Notes: generated from the letters alone by a model not told the origin. A stretch of DNA of 7,860 nt from DATLFA01 sp039934635 (GCA_039934635.1 JBDTLT010000250.1:1-7860); one strand, 5' to 3'. Counted from the stretch's first letter, positions 1 through 6,161 are shown. Numbers and translations are program-made.

Positions 1-85
1 GATTCGTTGGTGTTGAGCCGCACGTCGACCGCGAGTTGCGGCGAGTGGTAGCCCTCCATGAGCGCGATGTCGGGTCGCACTTCGG
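1..85 (-). other. hisC: N-terminal segment of histidinol-phosphate aminotransferase (HisC), in the same frame as HisD
   Basis: HisC is the PLP-dependent aminotransferase that converts imidazole-acetol phosphate to histidinol phosphate. The last residues readable before the left edge include GYHSPQLAVDVRLNTNE, about residues 450-466 of the HisD reading frame. They match the conserved opening of actinobacterial HisC (a GY/PY-x-(S/A)PQ stretch, then RLN-x-NE). A separate HisC could only start at GTG 80 or ATG 59 (minus strand), and neither has a purine-rich ribosome site before it. With no stop between the domains, I read this as the second half of a fusion protein rather than a separate gene. 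The PLP lysine and the rest of the fold lie outside the window. Confidence 0.8.
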
Positions 86-1400
86 GCCGTAGCGGTGCGC
101 TCGGCCCGCGCTGACCCTCGCCGGCGACTCGCCGGCGGATCGACTGCGCGTGCGCGTCGAGGCCTTCGGCATCGGCGAGCGCGATCACATGCGGCGCGAG
201 CGCGTCGAACGACGCCTGATCGAAGGTGACCGCGTGCATCTCTTTTTGGAAGTCGCGCAACGACAGCACGCTGGAAAAACGCGCCGTCGAGTTGGTGGGC
301 AACACGTGAGAGGGACCGGCGGCATAGTCGCCCATCGCCGCGGGCGACCACGGGCCGCAGAAGATCGCGCCGGCGTGACGCACGAGCGGCAACAGCGCCG
401 CAGGGTCGGCGCACATCAACTGGAGGTGCTCGGGCGCGACCGCGTTGGCGACGTCGACCGCACGCGCCAGCGACTCGACGACGACGACGTAGCCGCCTTC
501 GCGCAAGGTGGCCTCGATGTCGGCGCGCCTCGGCGCCGCGGCCACCGCACGAGCGATGGCCGCGTCGATGGCATCCGCGGCGGCGACGCTGTTCGTGATG
601 AGCCACGCCAATCCCTGCGGGCCGTGCTCGGCCTGCACGACCACGTCGATGGCGGCCAGATCGGGGTCGGTCGAATCGTCGGCGATGACGACCACTTCAC
701 TCGGGCCGGCGAACGCCGACGGCACACCGACGATGCCGGCGACTTCGCGTTTGGCGAGCGCGACGTAGACGTTGCCCGGGCCGACGATGACATCGACCGG
801 CGCGATCGTGGCGGTGCCGTAGGCCATGGCCGCGATGGCCTGCGCGCCACCGACCGCGTAGACCTCGTCGACGCCGGCGATCGCCGCAGCGGCGAGGGTG
901 GCCCGCGGCACCGACCCGTCGGCTGCCGGAGGAACGCACAACACGATCTCGCGGACACCGGCGACTCGCGCCGGCACGGCGGTCATCAAGACGGTCGAGG
1001 GGTAGATGGCCCGCCCACCGGGCACGTAGAGGCCGGCCCGCTCGACAGGCGCCATCCAGCCGTCGATGGTGAGGCCGTGGTTGCGAAAGTGCCTCGGCTC
1101 GTCCCTCTGCGTCTCGTGGTAGCGGCGGATGTTGTCGTGGGCCGCCACGAGCGCGTTGCGCAGGCCGTCGTCGATGCCGCCGAGCGCCGCCGCGACGGCG
1201 GCCGGATCAACGCGGGCCGTCGGCAGGTCGCAGCCGTCGAAACGCTGTGTTAGCTCACGCAGGGCCGTGTCACCGCCGGCCCGAACGGCGTCGATGATCT
1301 CGCGAACGGCGGCAACCGGACCATCGCCGGCGACCTCGGGACGGGGCAAGATGCGGCGCAGGTCGCCGGATACGCCACGGAGATCGAGCCGATTCAACAC
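1..1400 (-). CDS. hisD: Histidinol dehydrogenase, fused in frame to the start of HisC (3' end beyond window)
   Basis: HisD oxidises L-histidinol to L-histidine in two NAD-dependent steps, the end of histidine synthesis, in the cytosol. The minus-strand frame, read from 1400, is open to the left edge. Family landmarks are in order: VLNRLDLRG at the N-terminus, the NAD-region run VGPGNVYVALAKREVAG, QAEHGPQ (zinc-site Gln about residue 256, His 259), APEHLQ (catalytic Glu-His 324-325), GDYAAGPSHVLPT (zinc Asp 358) and GLDAHAQS (zinc His 417). These numbers run 2-3 below E. coli HisD, so the domain is complete. GTG at 1400 is preferred because it gives the usual N-terminus; GTG at 1406 is the only upstream alternative, since TGA precedes it directly. 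No stop follows the HisD end near residue 430; the same frame continues through a short linker into HisC sequence. The enzyme call is near certain; the fusion rests on the missing stop. Confidence 0.96.
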   Translation of the reverse strand, partial: MLNRLDLRGVSGDLRRILPRPEVAGDGPVAAVREIIDAVRAGGDTALRELTQRFDGCDLPTARVDPAAVAAALGGIDDGLRNALVAAHDNIRRYHETQRDEPRHFRNHGLTIDGWMAPVERAGLYVPGGRAIYPSTVLMTAVPARVAGVREIVLCVPPAADGSVPRATLAAAAIAGVDEVYAVGGAQAIAAMAYGTATIAPVDVIVGPGNVYVALAKREVAGIVGVPSAFAGPSEVVVIADDSTDPDLAAIDVVVQAEHGPQGLAWLITNSVAAADAIDAAIARAVAAAPRRADIEATLREGGYVVVVESLARAVDVANAVAPEHLQLMCADPAALLPLVRHAGAIFCGPWSPAAMGDYAAGPSHVLPTNSTARFSSVLSLRDFQKEMHAVTFDQASFDALAPHVIALADAEGLDAHAQSIRRRVAGEGQRGPSAPLRPEVRPDIALMEGYHSPQLAVDVRLNTNE

Positions 1401-1408
1401 GGCCACTC

Positions 1409-1414
1409 ACCGTA
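1409..1414 (-). promoter_or_regulatory. Candidate -10 element (TACGGT) for hisD
   Basis: The minus strand reads TACGGT, matching the actinobacterial TANNNT -10 pattern, with exactly 8 nt between it and GTG 1400. This would put the transcript start at or within about two bases of the start codon, giving a leaderless or near-leaderless mRNA. No good purine-rich ribosome site precedes GTG 1400. I see no convincing -35 box. The same geometry occurs before nth and mshD, which raises the weight of each single weak match. Confidence 0.35.
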
Positions 1415-1443
1415 TCGGCCCCGATGCGGCGACCGCGCATCAA

Positions 1444-1474
1444 TTGTCGATCGGAGGGCCGCAGGCGATAGAAC
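1444..1474 (+). promoter_or_regulatory. Candidate rightward promoter for the small ORF at 1482
   Basis: The gap between the divergent hisD start and the small gene at 1482 holds TTGTCG (1444-1449), a 17-bp spacer, then GATAGA (1467-1472; the overlapping hexamer TAGAAC is at 1469-1474). Matches to the -35 and -10 consensus are only partial. Transcription would begin almost at the GTG start codon. The one ribosome-site-like run, GGAGGG at 1453-1458, lies about 23 nt from the GTG, too far to serve it. This is a weak call based on spacing and the divergent layout. Confidence 0.25.
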
Positions 1475-1481
1475 AGTCGCC

Positions 1482-1685
1482 GTGGATGCTGTCGATTCCG
1501 GAGACCTGGCCGAACTCTCGTCGATCTCGACGACCCTCGACGACATCCTGCGGCGCATCGACGACACCGCCCGTCGCTACGAAGGCACCCCGCGCGAAGA
1601 CTTTGCCGTGCGCTTGCGCGATGTCGAGAGAGCGCTCGGTTCGACCGTGCGCCGGCTCGAAGCGTTGCTGCGCGCGCCGCGCTGA
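1482..1685 (+). CDS. Small charged, probably helical protein of unknown function
   Basis: The product is 67 residues and I cannot assign a function. It is rich in Asp, Glu, Arg and Leu, with no membrane segment, signal peptide or cysteine. Two predicted amphipathic helices, TLDDILRRIDDTARRY and VRLRDVERALGSTVRRLEAL, flank a GTPRED turn; this would suit a small dimerising or partner-binding protein. The start is GTG; no better in-frame start with a ribosome site lies upstream. Wobble positions are mostly G or C, as expected of a real gene here. It resembles short conserved hypothetical proteins I associate with actinobacteria, from memory only. It is divergent from hisD, and its last 109 bases are antisense to the 3' end of nth. 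The two frames share their wobble position, so the GC-rich wobble cannot by itself show which strand codes in the overlap; the first 95 bases, outside nth, have the same look. Confidence 0.6.
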   Translation: MDAVDSGDLAELSSISTTLDDILRRIDDTARRYEGTPREDFAVRLRDVERALGSTVRRLEALLRAPR

Positions 1686-2353
1686 CCGTCGGTCACCAAC
1701 GGCGGAGGCTCGCCGGTACCCGCCGATGGGCAGATATCGGCCAGCACGCACGCGCCGCAGTTGGGCTTGCGGGCGAAACACGTACGCCGACCGTGCAGGA
1801 TCAAGCGCAAGCTGAACTCGCCCCGCTCGGCCGGCGGGACCATCGGGTTCAACACGTATTCGACCTTCACCGGGTCGGTCTCGGTCGTGATGCCGAGCCG
1901 GCGCGTCAGGCGCAGCACATGCGTGTCGACGGGCAGGCCGGGCAGCCCGAGCGCCACCGATCGCACCACGTTGGCCGTCTTGCGCCCGACGCCGGGCACG
2001 GTGACGAGATCTTCCATCGCGCCCGGCACTTCGCTGTCGAAAGCTTCGACCAAACGCTGCGCCATGCCGACCAGACTGCGGGCCTTGTTCGAATAGAAGC
2101 CCGTCGATCGCACGATCTCTTCGACGTCGGTCAGCGACGCATTGGCCAGGGCCTCGGGCGTCGGGTAGCGGGCGAACAGGTACGGCGTCACCATGTTGAC
2201 CCGGGCATCAGTGCATTGCGCCGAGAGGATGGTGGCGGCCAGCAGTTGAAAAGGGTTCGCGTGATCGAGCTCGCAGACCGCGACCGGGAACTCTTCTTTG
2301 AGACGGCGATGCACTTCTCTCGCTCGACCTTGCGGGGTACGGGGTCTGGCCAC
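1577..2353 (-). CDS. nth: Endonuclease III, DNA glycosylase/AP lyase
   Basis: Nth removes oxidised pyrimidines from DNA and nicks the resulting abasic site in base excision repair. The 258-residue product has the full HhH-GPD core: an N-terminal helix leading to FQLLAATILSAQCTD, the helix-hairpin-helix VPGVGRKTANVV with catalytic Lys about 125, VDTHVLRL with catalytic Asp about 143, and a C-terminal [4Fe-4S] loop with C192-x6-C199-x2-C202-x5-C208. The 18-residue Lys-to-Asp gap equals that in E. coli Nth (K120, D138). GTG 2353 is chosen because homology begins there. The frame stays open upstream to about 2557, but that part is antisense to mshD. AGGG ends 9 nt before the start and could be a ribosome site, although it overlaps a -10-like TAGGGT. 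After the last cysteine a tail of about 50 Ser/Arg/Pro-rich residues, unlike the core, is antisense to the gene at 1482. The function is certain; the role of the tail is not. Confidence 0.96.
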   Translation of the reverse strand: MARPRTPQGRAREVHRRLKEEFPVAVCELDHANPFQLLAATILSAQCTDARVNMVTPYLFARYPTPEALANASLTDVEEIVRSTGFYSNKARSLVGMAQRLVEAFDSEVPGAMEDLVTVPGVGRKTANVVRSVALGLPGLPVDTHVLRLTRRLGITTETDPVKVEYVLNPMVPPAERGEFSLRLILHGRRTCFARKPNCGACVLADICPSAGTGEPPPLVTDGQRGARSNASSRRTVEPSALSTSRKRTAKSSRGVPS

Positions 2354-2361
2354 GACGAGCG

Positions 2362-2367
2362 ACCCTA
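2362..2367 (-). promoter_or_regulatory. Candidate -10 element (TAGGGT) for nth
   Basis: TAGGGT on the minus strand fits TANNNT and lies 8 nt before GTG 2353, the same spacing as at hisD and mshD. Its AGGG could instead be a ribosome-binding site in a longer transcript. The two readings exclude each other, because a -10 box here would not be transcribed. A TATAAG hexamer lies further upstream on the same strand (2388-2393) and could be the -10 if the AGGG is the ribosome site. Confidence 0.3.
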
Positions 2368-2390
2368 TCCGATCTCTTTCGTCGGGCTTA

Positions 2391-2396
2391 TAGCCT
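2391..2396 (+). promoter_or_regulatory. Candidate -10 element (TAGCCT) for the mshD operon
   Basis: TAGCCT fits TANNNT, with 8 nt to ATG 2405. The AT-rich run TTATAG (2388-2393) just before it overlaps the same spot and is the least GC-rich point of the 51-bp nth/mshD gap. Before ATG 2405 there is only the G-run of GCGGGGCG, too close to the start to be a normal ribosome site, so a leaderless mRNA is plausible. No clear -35 box is seen. Confidence 0.4.
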
Positions 2397-2404
2397 GCGG
2401 GGCG

Positions 2405-3109
2405 ATGACAACCATGCTCCCCCGCCGAACCGACAACGGCTGGCTGATCGATCCCGGTGACGACCTCCCGGCGCGCGGCAGCCGATCCGCGTGGTTGCGC
2501 GACGCCATCGAGCAGATCGCCGGCGCGGGTGGTGGCCGGACCGAGCTGTGGATCCACGAGTCCGCCGAGGCCGACGATGACGAGCCCCTGGCCTGTGGAT
2601 TCACCCGCTGGCGCGAGCTGTGGCAGATGCGCTGCCCACTACCCGCCGCGCCCTCGACCTTGTGGGTGCGGGCGTTCACCGACGCCGACGCCGACGACTT
2701 CCTCGCCGTCAACAATCGCGCGTTCGCATGGCACCCCGAGCAAGGCAACATGACCCACGAAGGTCTCGCGGCGCGCCAGGCCGAGCCTTGGTATGACGCT
2801 CGCGGATTCTTGCTGCACGTACGCGAGGGGCGCCTCGCCGGGTTCTGCTGGACCAAAGTGCACCAAGCGACGGCGACCGACCCGGCCATGGGCGAGATCT
2901 ACGCCGTGGCGGTCGACCCCGACTTCCATGGCCGCGGCATCGCGGTGCCGCTCACCTTGGCCGGCCTGCAATGGCTGGCGGCGCGGGGGCCTCGCACCGG
3001 CATGCTCTACGTCGAACACGACAACCACGCCGCGGTCGCGACGTATCGCCGCATCGGATTCACCGTGCACCACGCCGACCGTGCCTACGAACTCGACGTC
3101 GCGCCGTGA
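2405..3109 (+). CDS. mshD: Mycothiol synthase (mycothiol acetyltransferase), short form
   Basis: MshD transfers acetyl from acetyl-CoA to Cys-GlcN-Ins, the last step of mycothiol synthesis in Actinobacteria. Residues about 86-234 form a complete GNAT domain with MshD hallmarks: NNRAFAWHPEQG (His 110 to Gly 114), RQAEPWYD, FCWTKVH, the acetyl-CoA loop VAVDPDFHGRGIA (168-180) and LYVEHDNHAAVATYRRIGF (201-219). At 234 residues it is clearly shorter than the usual MshD of about 300 (315 in M. tuberculosis), which has two tandem GNAT domains. Here only the last part of the N-terminal domain remains, ending in RWRELWQMRCPLP. ATG 2405 is favoured: upstream sequence is antisense to nth, an in-frame ATG lies only three codons later, and a -10-like hexamer sits at the usual distance. 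It is the first gene of a tightly packed operon, and its TGA overlaps the GTG of rlmN. A different substrate is possible, but the MshD-specific motifs make that less likely. Confidence 0.88.
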   Translation: MTTMLPRRTDNGWLIDPGDDLPARGSRSAWLRDAIEQIAGAGGGRTELWIHESAEADDDEPLACGFTRWRELWQMRCPLPAAPSTLWVRAFTDADADDFLAVNNRAFAWHPEQGNMTHEGLAARQAEPWYDARGFLLHVREGRLAGFCWTKVHQATATDPAMGEIYAVAVDPDFHGRGIAVPLTLAGLQWLAARGPRTGMLYVEHDNHAAVATYRRIGFTVHHADRAYELDVAP

Positions 3110-4188
3110 CCGAGTCCCGCCGCGCTACGTCGCGCTATCTCGTCGACCGCGCCCACATCAGCGAACTGCTGGCCGATACGCCGCGCTATCGCGTCGATCA
3201 GGTCTGGAGCGGCCTCTACGAACAGTGCCTCCCGCTCGAAGGGCTCACCTCACTGCCGCGCGCACTACGCGAAACGTTGGCAACGACGCTGCCGCTCGCA
3301 CTCGATGAGGTGATCGAATCGATCAGCGATGACGGCGAGACGACCAAGTTGCTGTGGCGGCTCGCCGACGGTGCGTTGATCGAGACGGTGCTGATGCACT
3401 ACCGCGACCGCACCACTGTGTGCGTCAGCACGCAGGCCGGGTGCGCGATGGCCTGTACGTTCTGCGCGACGGGACAAGCCGGCTATCAACGCAGTCTCGA
3501 CATCGGCGAGATCGTCGAGCAGGTCATGCGAGCCCGCCACCGGTCGCGGCTCGGGGCCAACGAGCACCCCAACGTGGTGTTCATGGGCATGGGCGAGCCC
3601 TTCGCCAACTACGACAACATGTGGGCCGCGATCGAACGACTGCACGACGACGCAGGGTGGTCGGCGCGCAACTTCACCGTGTCGACCGTCGGCATCATCC
3701 CAGGCATCCGGCGGCTCTCGCACGAGCGCCTGCCCGTCAACTTGGCCGTGTCGTTGCACGCGGCCAACGACGAACTGCGCAACAGCCTCGTACCCATCAA
3801 CCGCCGCTATCCGATCGCGGCGCTCATGGAAGCCTGCCGCGACTACTTCGCGGCCAAAGGCCGCCGTGTCTCGTTCGAATGGGCGCTGATCGACGGGGTC
3901 AACGACCGGCCGCGCGACGCAGAAGAGTTCGCCGCCCTCGCCCGCGAATTGCGCGCTCACATCAACTTGATCCCGCTCAACCCGACGCCTGGTTACGAAG
4001 TGCGGGGCTCGCCGATGTCGCGCGTGTTCGCGTTCCGCGATCACCTCGTCGAGTTGGGCGCCAACGCCACGGTCCGGCGCAACCGCGGCACCGACATCGA
4101 CGCCGCCTGCGGCCAGTTGCGGGCCGCCGCCATCGACCAACCGATAGCCGCGCCACGGCGCGCCGGTGCGAAAAGACTGCCGTCATGA
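3106..4188 (+). CDS. rlmN: Dual-specificity RNA methyltransferase RlmN (23S rRNA A2503 C2-methyltransferase)
   Basis: RlmN is a radical-SAM enzyme that methylates C2 of A2503 in 23S rRNA at the peptidyl-transferase centre, and in some bacteria A37 of tRNAs. The 360-residue product has every hallmark. The iron-sulfur motif C113-AMA-C117-TF-C120 binds the [4Fe-4S] cluster. Cys 106 in VCVSTQ matches the conserved cysteine just before that motif (C118 in E. coli). Cys 335 in GTDIDAACGQL matches the C-terminal cysteine that forms the methyl-transfer adduct (C355 in E. coli). VVFMGMGEPFANYDN, STVGIIPGI and NLAVSLHAAN are typical core segments. The start is GTG 3106, inside a GTGA overlap with mshD and without its own ribosome site, so it is probably translated by coupling. 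The last 20 or so residues are basic and unconserved-looking. No resistance-type Cfr features are seen. The assignment is secure. Confidence 0.97.
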   Translation: MTESRRATSRYLVDRAHISELLADTPRYRVDQVWSGLYEQCLPLEGLTSLPRALRETLATTLPLALDEVIESISDDGETTKLLWRLADGALIETVLMHYRDRTTVCVSTQAGCAMACTFCATGQAGYQRSLDIGEIVEQVMRARHRSRLGANEHPNVVFMGMGEPFANYDNMWAAIERLHDDAGWSARNFTVSTVGIIPGIRRLSHERLPVNLAVSLHAANDELRNSLVPINRRYPIAALMEACRDYFAAKGRRVSFEWALIDGVNDRPRDAEEFAALARELRAHINLIPLNPTPGYEVRGSPMSRVFAFRDHLVELGANATVRRNRGTDIDAACGQLRAAAIDQPIAAPRRAGAKRLPS

Positions 4189-4883
4189 CGTCGCCGCCGG
4201 CCAACGAATTGCCGCAGGGCGAAGAAAAGGCGCGAGCGGTCCGCTCGATGTTCGATGCGATCGCCCCGCGTTACGACCTCGTCAACCGGGTGATGACCTT
4301 CCGCATGGATGTGGGCTGGCGGCGCCGCACGATCCGTGAACTCGCGTTGCCTGCCGGGTCGCGCGTGCTCGATCTTGCCTGCGGCACCGGCGACTTCTGC
4401 CGTGAGCTCACAAAGCGCGATCTGGACCCGATCGGCGTCGACTTCTCGTGGGGCATGCTGGCCGCGGCGCGTACCGAATCGCCGCTCGTGCAGGGCGACG
4501 CGCTCTGCCTACCCGTGCCGCAACGATCGGTCGACGGCGTCACCTGTGGGTTCGCTCTGCGCAACTTCGTCGAGCTCGCACCGTTCTTCGCCGAACTCGC
4601 GCGAGTCGTGCGCCCCGGCGGGCGCATCGCCCTGCTCGAAGTGGCCGAGCCGGCGAACCCGATCCTGCGTACCGGCCATCGCGCGTACTTCGGCAAGGTG
4701 GTGCCGGTGATCGGCAAATTGCTCTCCGACGGCGCGGCCTATCGCTACCTGCCCAAGTCGGTGGCGTACCTCCCTGCGCCCGACGCGATGTTGCACATGA
4801 TCGAGGTCGCCGGCTTTCGCGACGTGCAGCGCATCTTGCTGTCGGGGGGCATCACCCAACTCATCGTCGGGACACGCATATGA
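4185..4883 (+). CDS. menG: Demethylmenaquinone methyltransferase (MenG/UbiE family)
   Basis: MenG uses SAM to methylate demethylmenaquinone in the last step of menaquinone synthesis, acting at the membrane face on a lipid quinone although the protein itself has no membrane segment. The 232-residue class I methyltransferase shows the UbiE-type opening MFDAIAPRYDLVNRVMTF, the SAM glycine loop VLDLACGTGDF (61-71), GVDFSWGML, GFALRNF, the post-II segment ARVVRPGGRIALLEVAEP, and the family C-terminus around YRYLPKSVAYLP and GFRDVQRILLSGGITQLIVG. The length is normal for the family. ATG 4185 overlaps the rlmN stop as ATGA. A weak GAAAAG purine run lies about 10 nt upstream. Menaquinone rather than ubiquinone is inferred from the adjacent menF and menD and from the actinobacterial setting. 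Confidence 0.94.
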   Translation: MTSPPANELPQGEEKARAVRSMFDAIAPRYDLVNRVMTFRMDVGWRRRTIRELALPAGSRVLDLACGTGDFCRELTKRDLDPIGVDFSWGMLAAARTESPLVQGDALCLPVPQRSVDGVTCGFALRNFVELAPFFAELARVVRPGGRIALLEVAEPANPILRTGHRAYFGKVVPVIGKLLSDGAAYRYLPKSVAYLPAPDAMLHMIEVAGFRDVQRILLSGGITQLIVGTRI

Positions 4884-6130
4884 GAGCGATCGTGCATCGC
4901 ATCGATCACGACATCGATGCCGCCGCGCTCGCCGACCACGCGATGTTGTGGCTCCACGACGGCTTCGCGCTCGCCGCGCTCGGCCAAGCCGCGGCGATCG
5001 CGGTGCCCGCCAACGAACGCACCACCGCGGCCGAACGCGCGGGCGACGTGTTGTCCGCCATCAACTGCGACGGTGACATCGATGCCTACGGCACCGGTCC
5101 CTTGGCATTCGCCGCACTGCCGTTCGCCACCGAGCGCGCCGCGACCATCCTCATCCCTGAGATCATCTACGGCCGCGATCTCGGCGGCACCCGTTGGATC
5201 ACCTGGATCGGCGACGGTCACGCACCCTCGCGCAACGAGTTGGTGGCGCGGTTGACGATGCCCGACGCCGCGCACGAGCACCCGGGCACGTTCACCGTCT
5301 CGTCGGCCCGCACCGAACAGAGTTGGCGGGCGTCGGTAGCCGCCGTGCGCGACCACCTGCGCGCCGGCCATGCCCGCAAAGCCGTGATGGCCCGCGAGCT
5401 CGACATCGCCTGCGACGCTCCCGTCGCCCGTTGGCCCGTCGTAGAGCGGCTGCGCAACGCGTACGCCAGCAGCTTCGTCTTCGCCGTGCCGTGCGCACCC
5501 TTGAGCCCCACCACACCGTGGCTGGTTGGCGCGACGCCCGAGCTCTTGGTGCGGCGCATCGGTGACATCGTCCGCTCGCAACCGATGGCGGGCACCACGC
5601 GCCGCAGCGCCGATCCCCAGACCGACGCGCGACTCGCCGCGCTGTTGCTGGCGTCGCACAAGGACCGCAACGAGCACCAGATCACCATCGACACCGTGCA
5701 CGAGACGTTGTTGCCATGGTGTTCGTATCTCGACAGCGAAACCGAACCGTCGATCGTCAGCGTCGCCAACGTGCACCACCTCGCGACGTTCGTCGAAGGC
5801 CGGCTGTCCAAGCCGCTGCCCTCGGTACTCGAGCTCGTCACTGCGCTGCATCCCACGCCGGCCGTGTGCGGGTATCCCCGCGCTGCGGCACGCGCCCTCA
5901 TCGACGAACACGAGTTGATGGATCGCGGCTCCTACGCGGGCGCCGTTGGATGGGTCGACCGCGCCGGTCAAGGCGAATGGGCAGTGGCATTGCGCTGTGC
6001 CGAGATCGCCGGTACCCGAGCGCGTTTGTTCGCGGGTGGCGGCATCGTGGTCGATTCCGATCCCGATGCCGAGCTCGAAGAAACCCGCGTCAAGTTCGAG
6101 ACGATGCTCGGGGCAATCGTTCGACCGTGA
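4880..6130 (+). CDS. menF: Isochorismate synthase (menaquinone pathway)
   Basis: This enzyme isomerises chorismate to isochorismate, the entry to menaquinone synthesis. The 416-residue product has the chorismate-binding fold of the MenF/EntC/anthranilate synthase group. C-terminal landmarks include ARKAVMARELDI with the expected general-base Lys 167, TPELLVRR, ASHKDRNEHQITID, HHLATFVEGRL, ALHPTPAVCGYPRAAA (from His 324), DRGSYAGAVGW and FAGGGIVVDSDPDAELEET, the last with magnesium-site acidic residues. The HPTPAVCGYP form points to isochorismate synthase rather than TrpE or PabB. ATG 4880 overlaps the menG stop as ATGA; GGGA seven bases before it may serve as a weak ribosome site. It ends the operon and converges with menD 18 bp away. 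A siderophore-type isochorismate synthase (EntC/DhbC) is the alternative; no siderophore genes are present and menG and menD flank it. Confidence 0.93.
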   Translation: MRAIVHRIDHDIDAAALADHAMLWLHDGFALAALGQAAAIAVPANERTTAAERAGDVLSAINCDGDIDAYGTGPLAFAALPFATERAATILIPEIIYGRDLGGTRWITWIGDGHAPSRNELVARLTMPDAAHEHPGTFTVSSARTEQSWRASVAAVRDHLRAGHARKAVMARELDIACDAPVARWPVVERLRNAYASSFVFAVPCAPLSPTTPWLVGATPELLVRRIGDIVRSQPMAGTTRRSADPQTDARLAALLLASHKDRNEHQITIDTVHETLLPWCSYLDSETEPSIVSVANVHHLATFVEGRLSKPLPSVLELVTALHPTPAVCGYPRAAARALIDEHELMDRGSYAGAVGWVDRAGQGEWAVALRCAEIAGTRARLFAGGGIVVDSDPDAELEETRVKFETMLGAIVRP

Positions 6131-6133
6131 TTC

Positions 6134-6161
6134 GCTAGGGCGTGATGGCTAGGGCGTGATG
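6134..6161. repeat. Perfect 14-bp tandem duplication spanning the menD stop codon
   Basis: GCTAGGGCGTGATG occurs twice head to tail (6134-6147 and 6148-6161). On the minus strand each copy encodes the final ATC ACG CCC TAG of menD. The inner copy (6148-6161) carries the working stop, and the outer copy lies just past it in the 18-bp gap before the menF end. Because 14 is not a multiple of three, the outer copy is out of the menD frame. It looks like a slippage duplication. It has no dyad symmetry or T-run to suggest a terminator. Confidence 0.9.

Noticed and set aside
150..1253. Long plus-strand open frame (367 codons) rich in Arg, Asp and Gly
   Set aside because: It is antisense to the fully supported hisD frame, has low-complexity composition and no recognisable domain; typical open antisense frame in GC-rich DNA.
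1407..1481. Attenuator, T-box or histidine leader peptide upstream of hisD
   Set aside because: The gap is too short, has no run of His codons and no visible paired stems; only weak promoter-like hexamers are present.
1793..2404. In-frame upstream extension of mshD
   Set aside because: It is antisense to the conserved core of nth and bears no resemblance to the N-terminal GNAT domain of MshD. ATG 2405 is the sensible start.
2354..2557. In-frame upstream extension of nth
   Set aside because: It is antisense to mshD and has no Nth homology; Nth similarity begins right after GTG 2353.
3265..4140. Minus-strand open frame of 291 codons opposite rlmN
   Set aside because: The plus-strand RlmN has all catalytic cysteines intact, and the minus frame translates to repetitive Arg/Val/Gly-rich sequence without motifs.
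3354..4184. In-frame upstream extension of menG
   Set aside because: It lies wholly inside rlmN in another frame and is Arg/Pro/His-rich; the MenG family start fits ATG 4185.
3106..4188. Cfr-type antibiotic-resistance methyltransferase instead of RlmN
   Set aside because: Sequence, GC bias and operon setting match chromosomal RlmN, with no sign of transfer.
4745..5971. Minus-strand open frame of 408 codons opposite menF
   Set aside because: It is the antisense image of menF, with no domain and atypical composition; menF is well supported.
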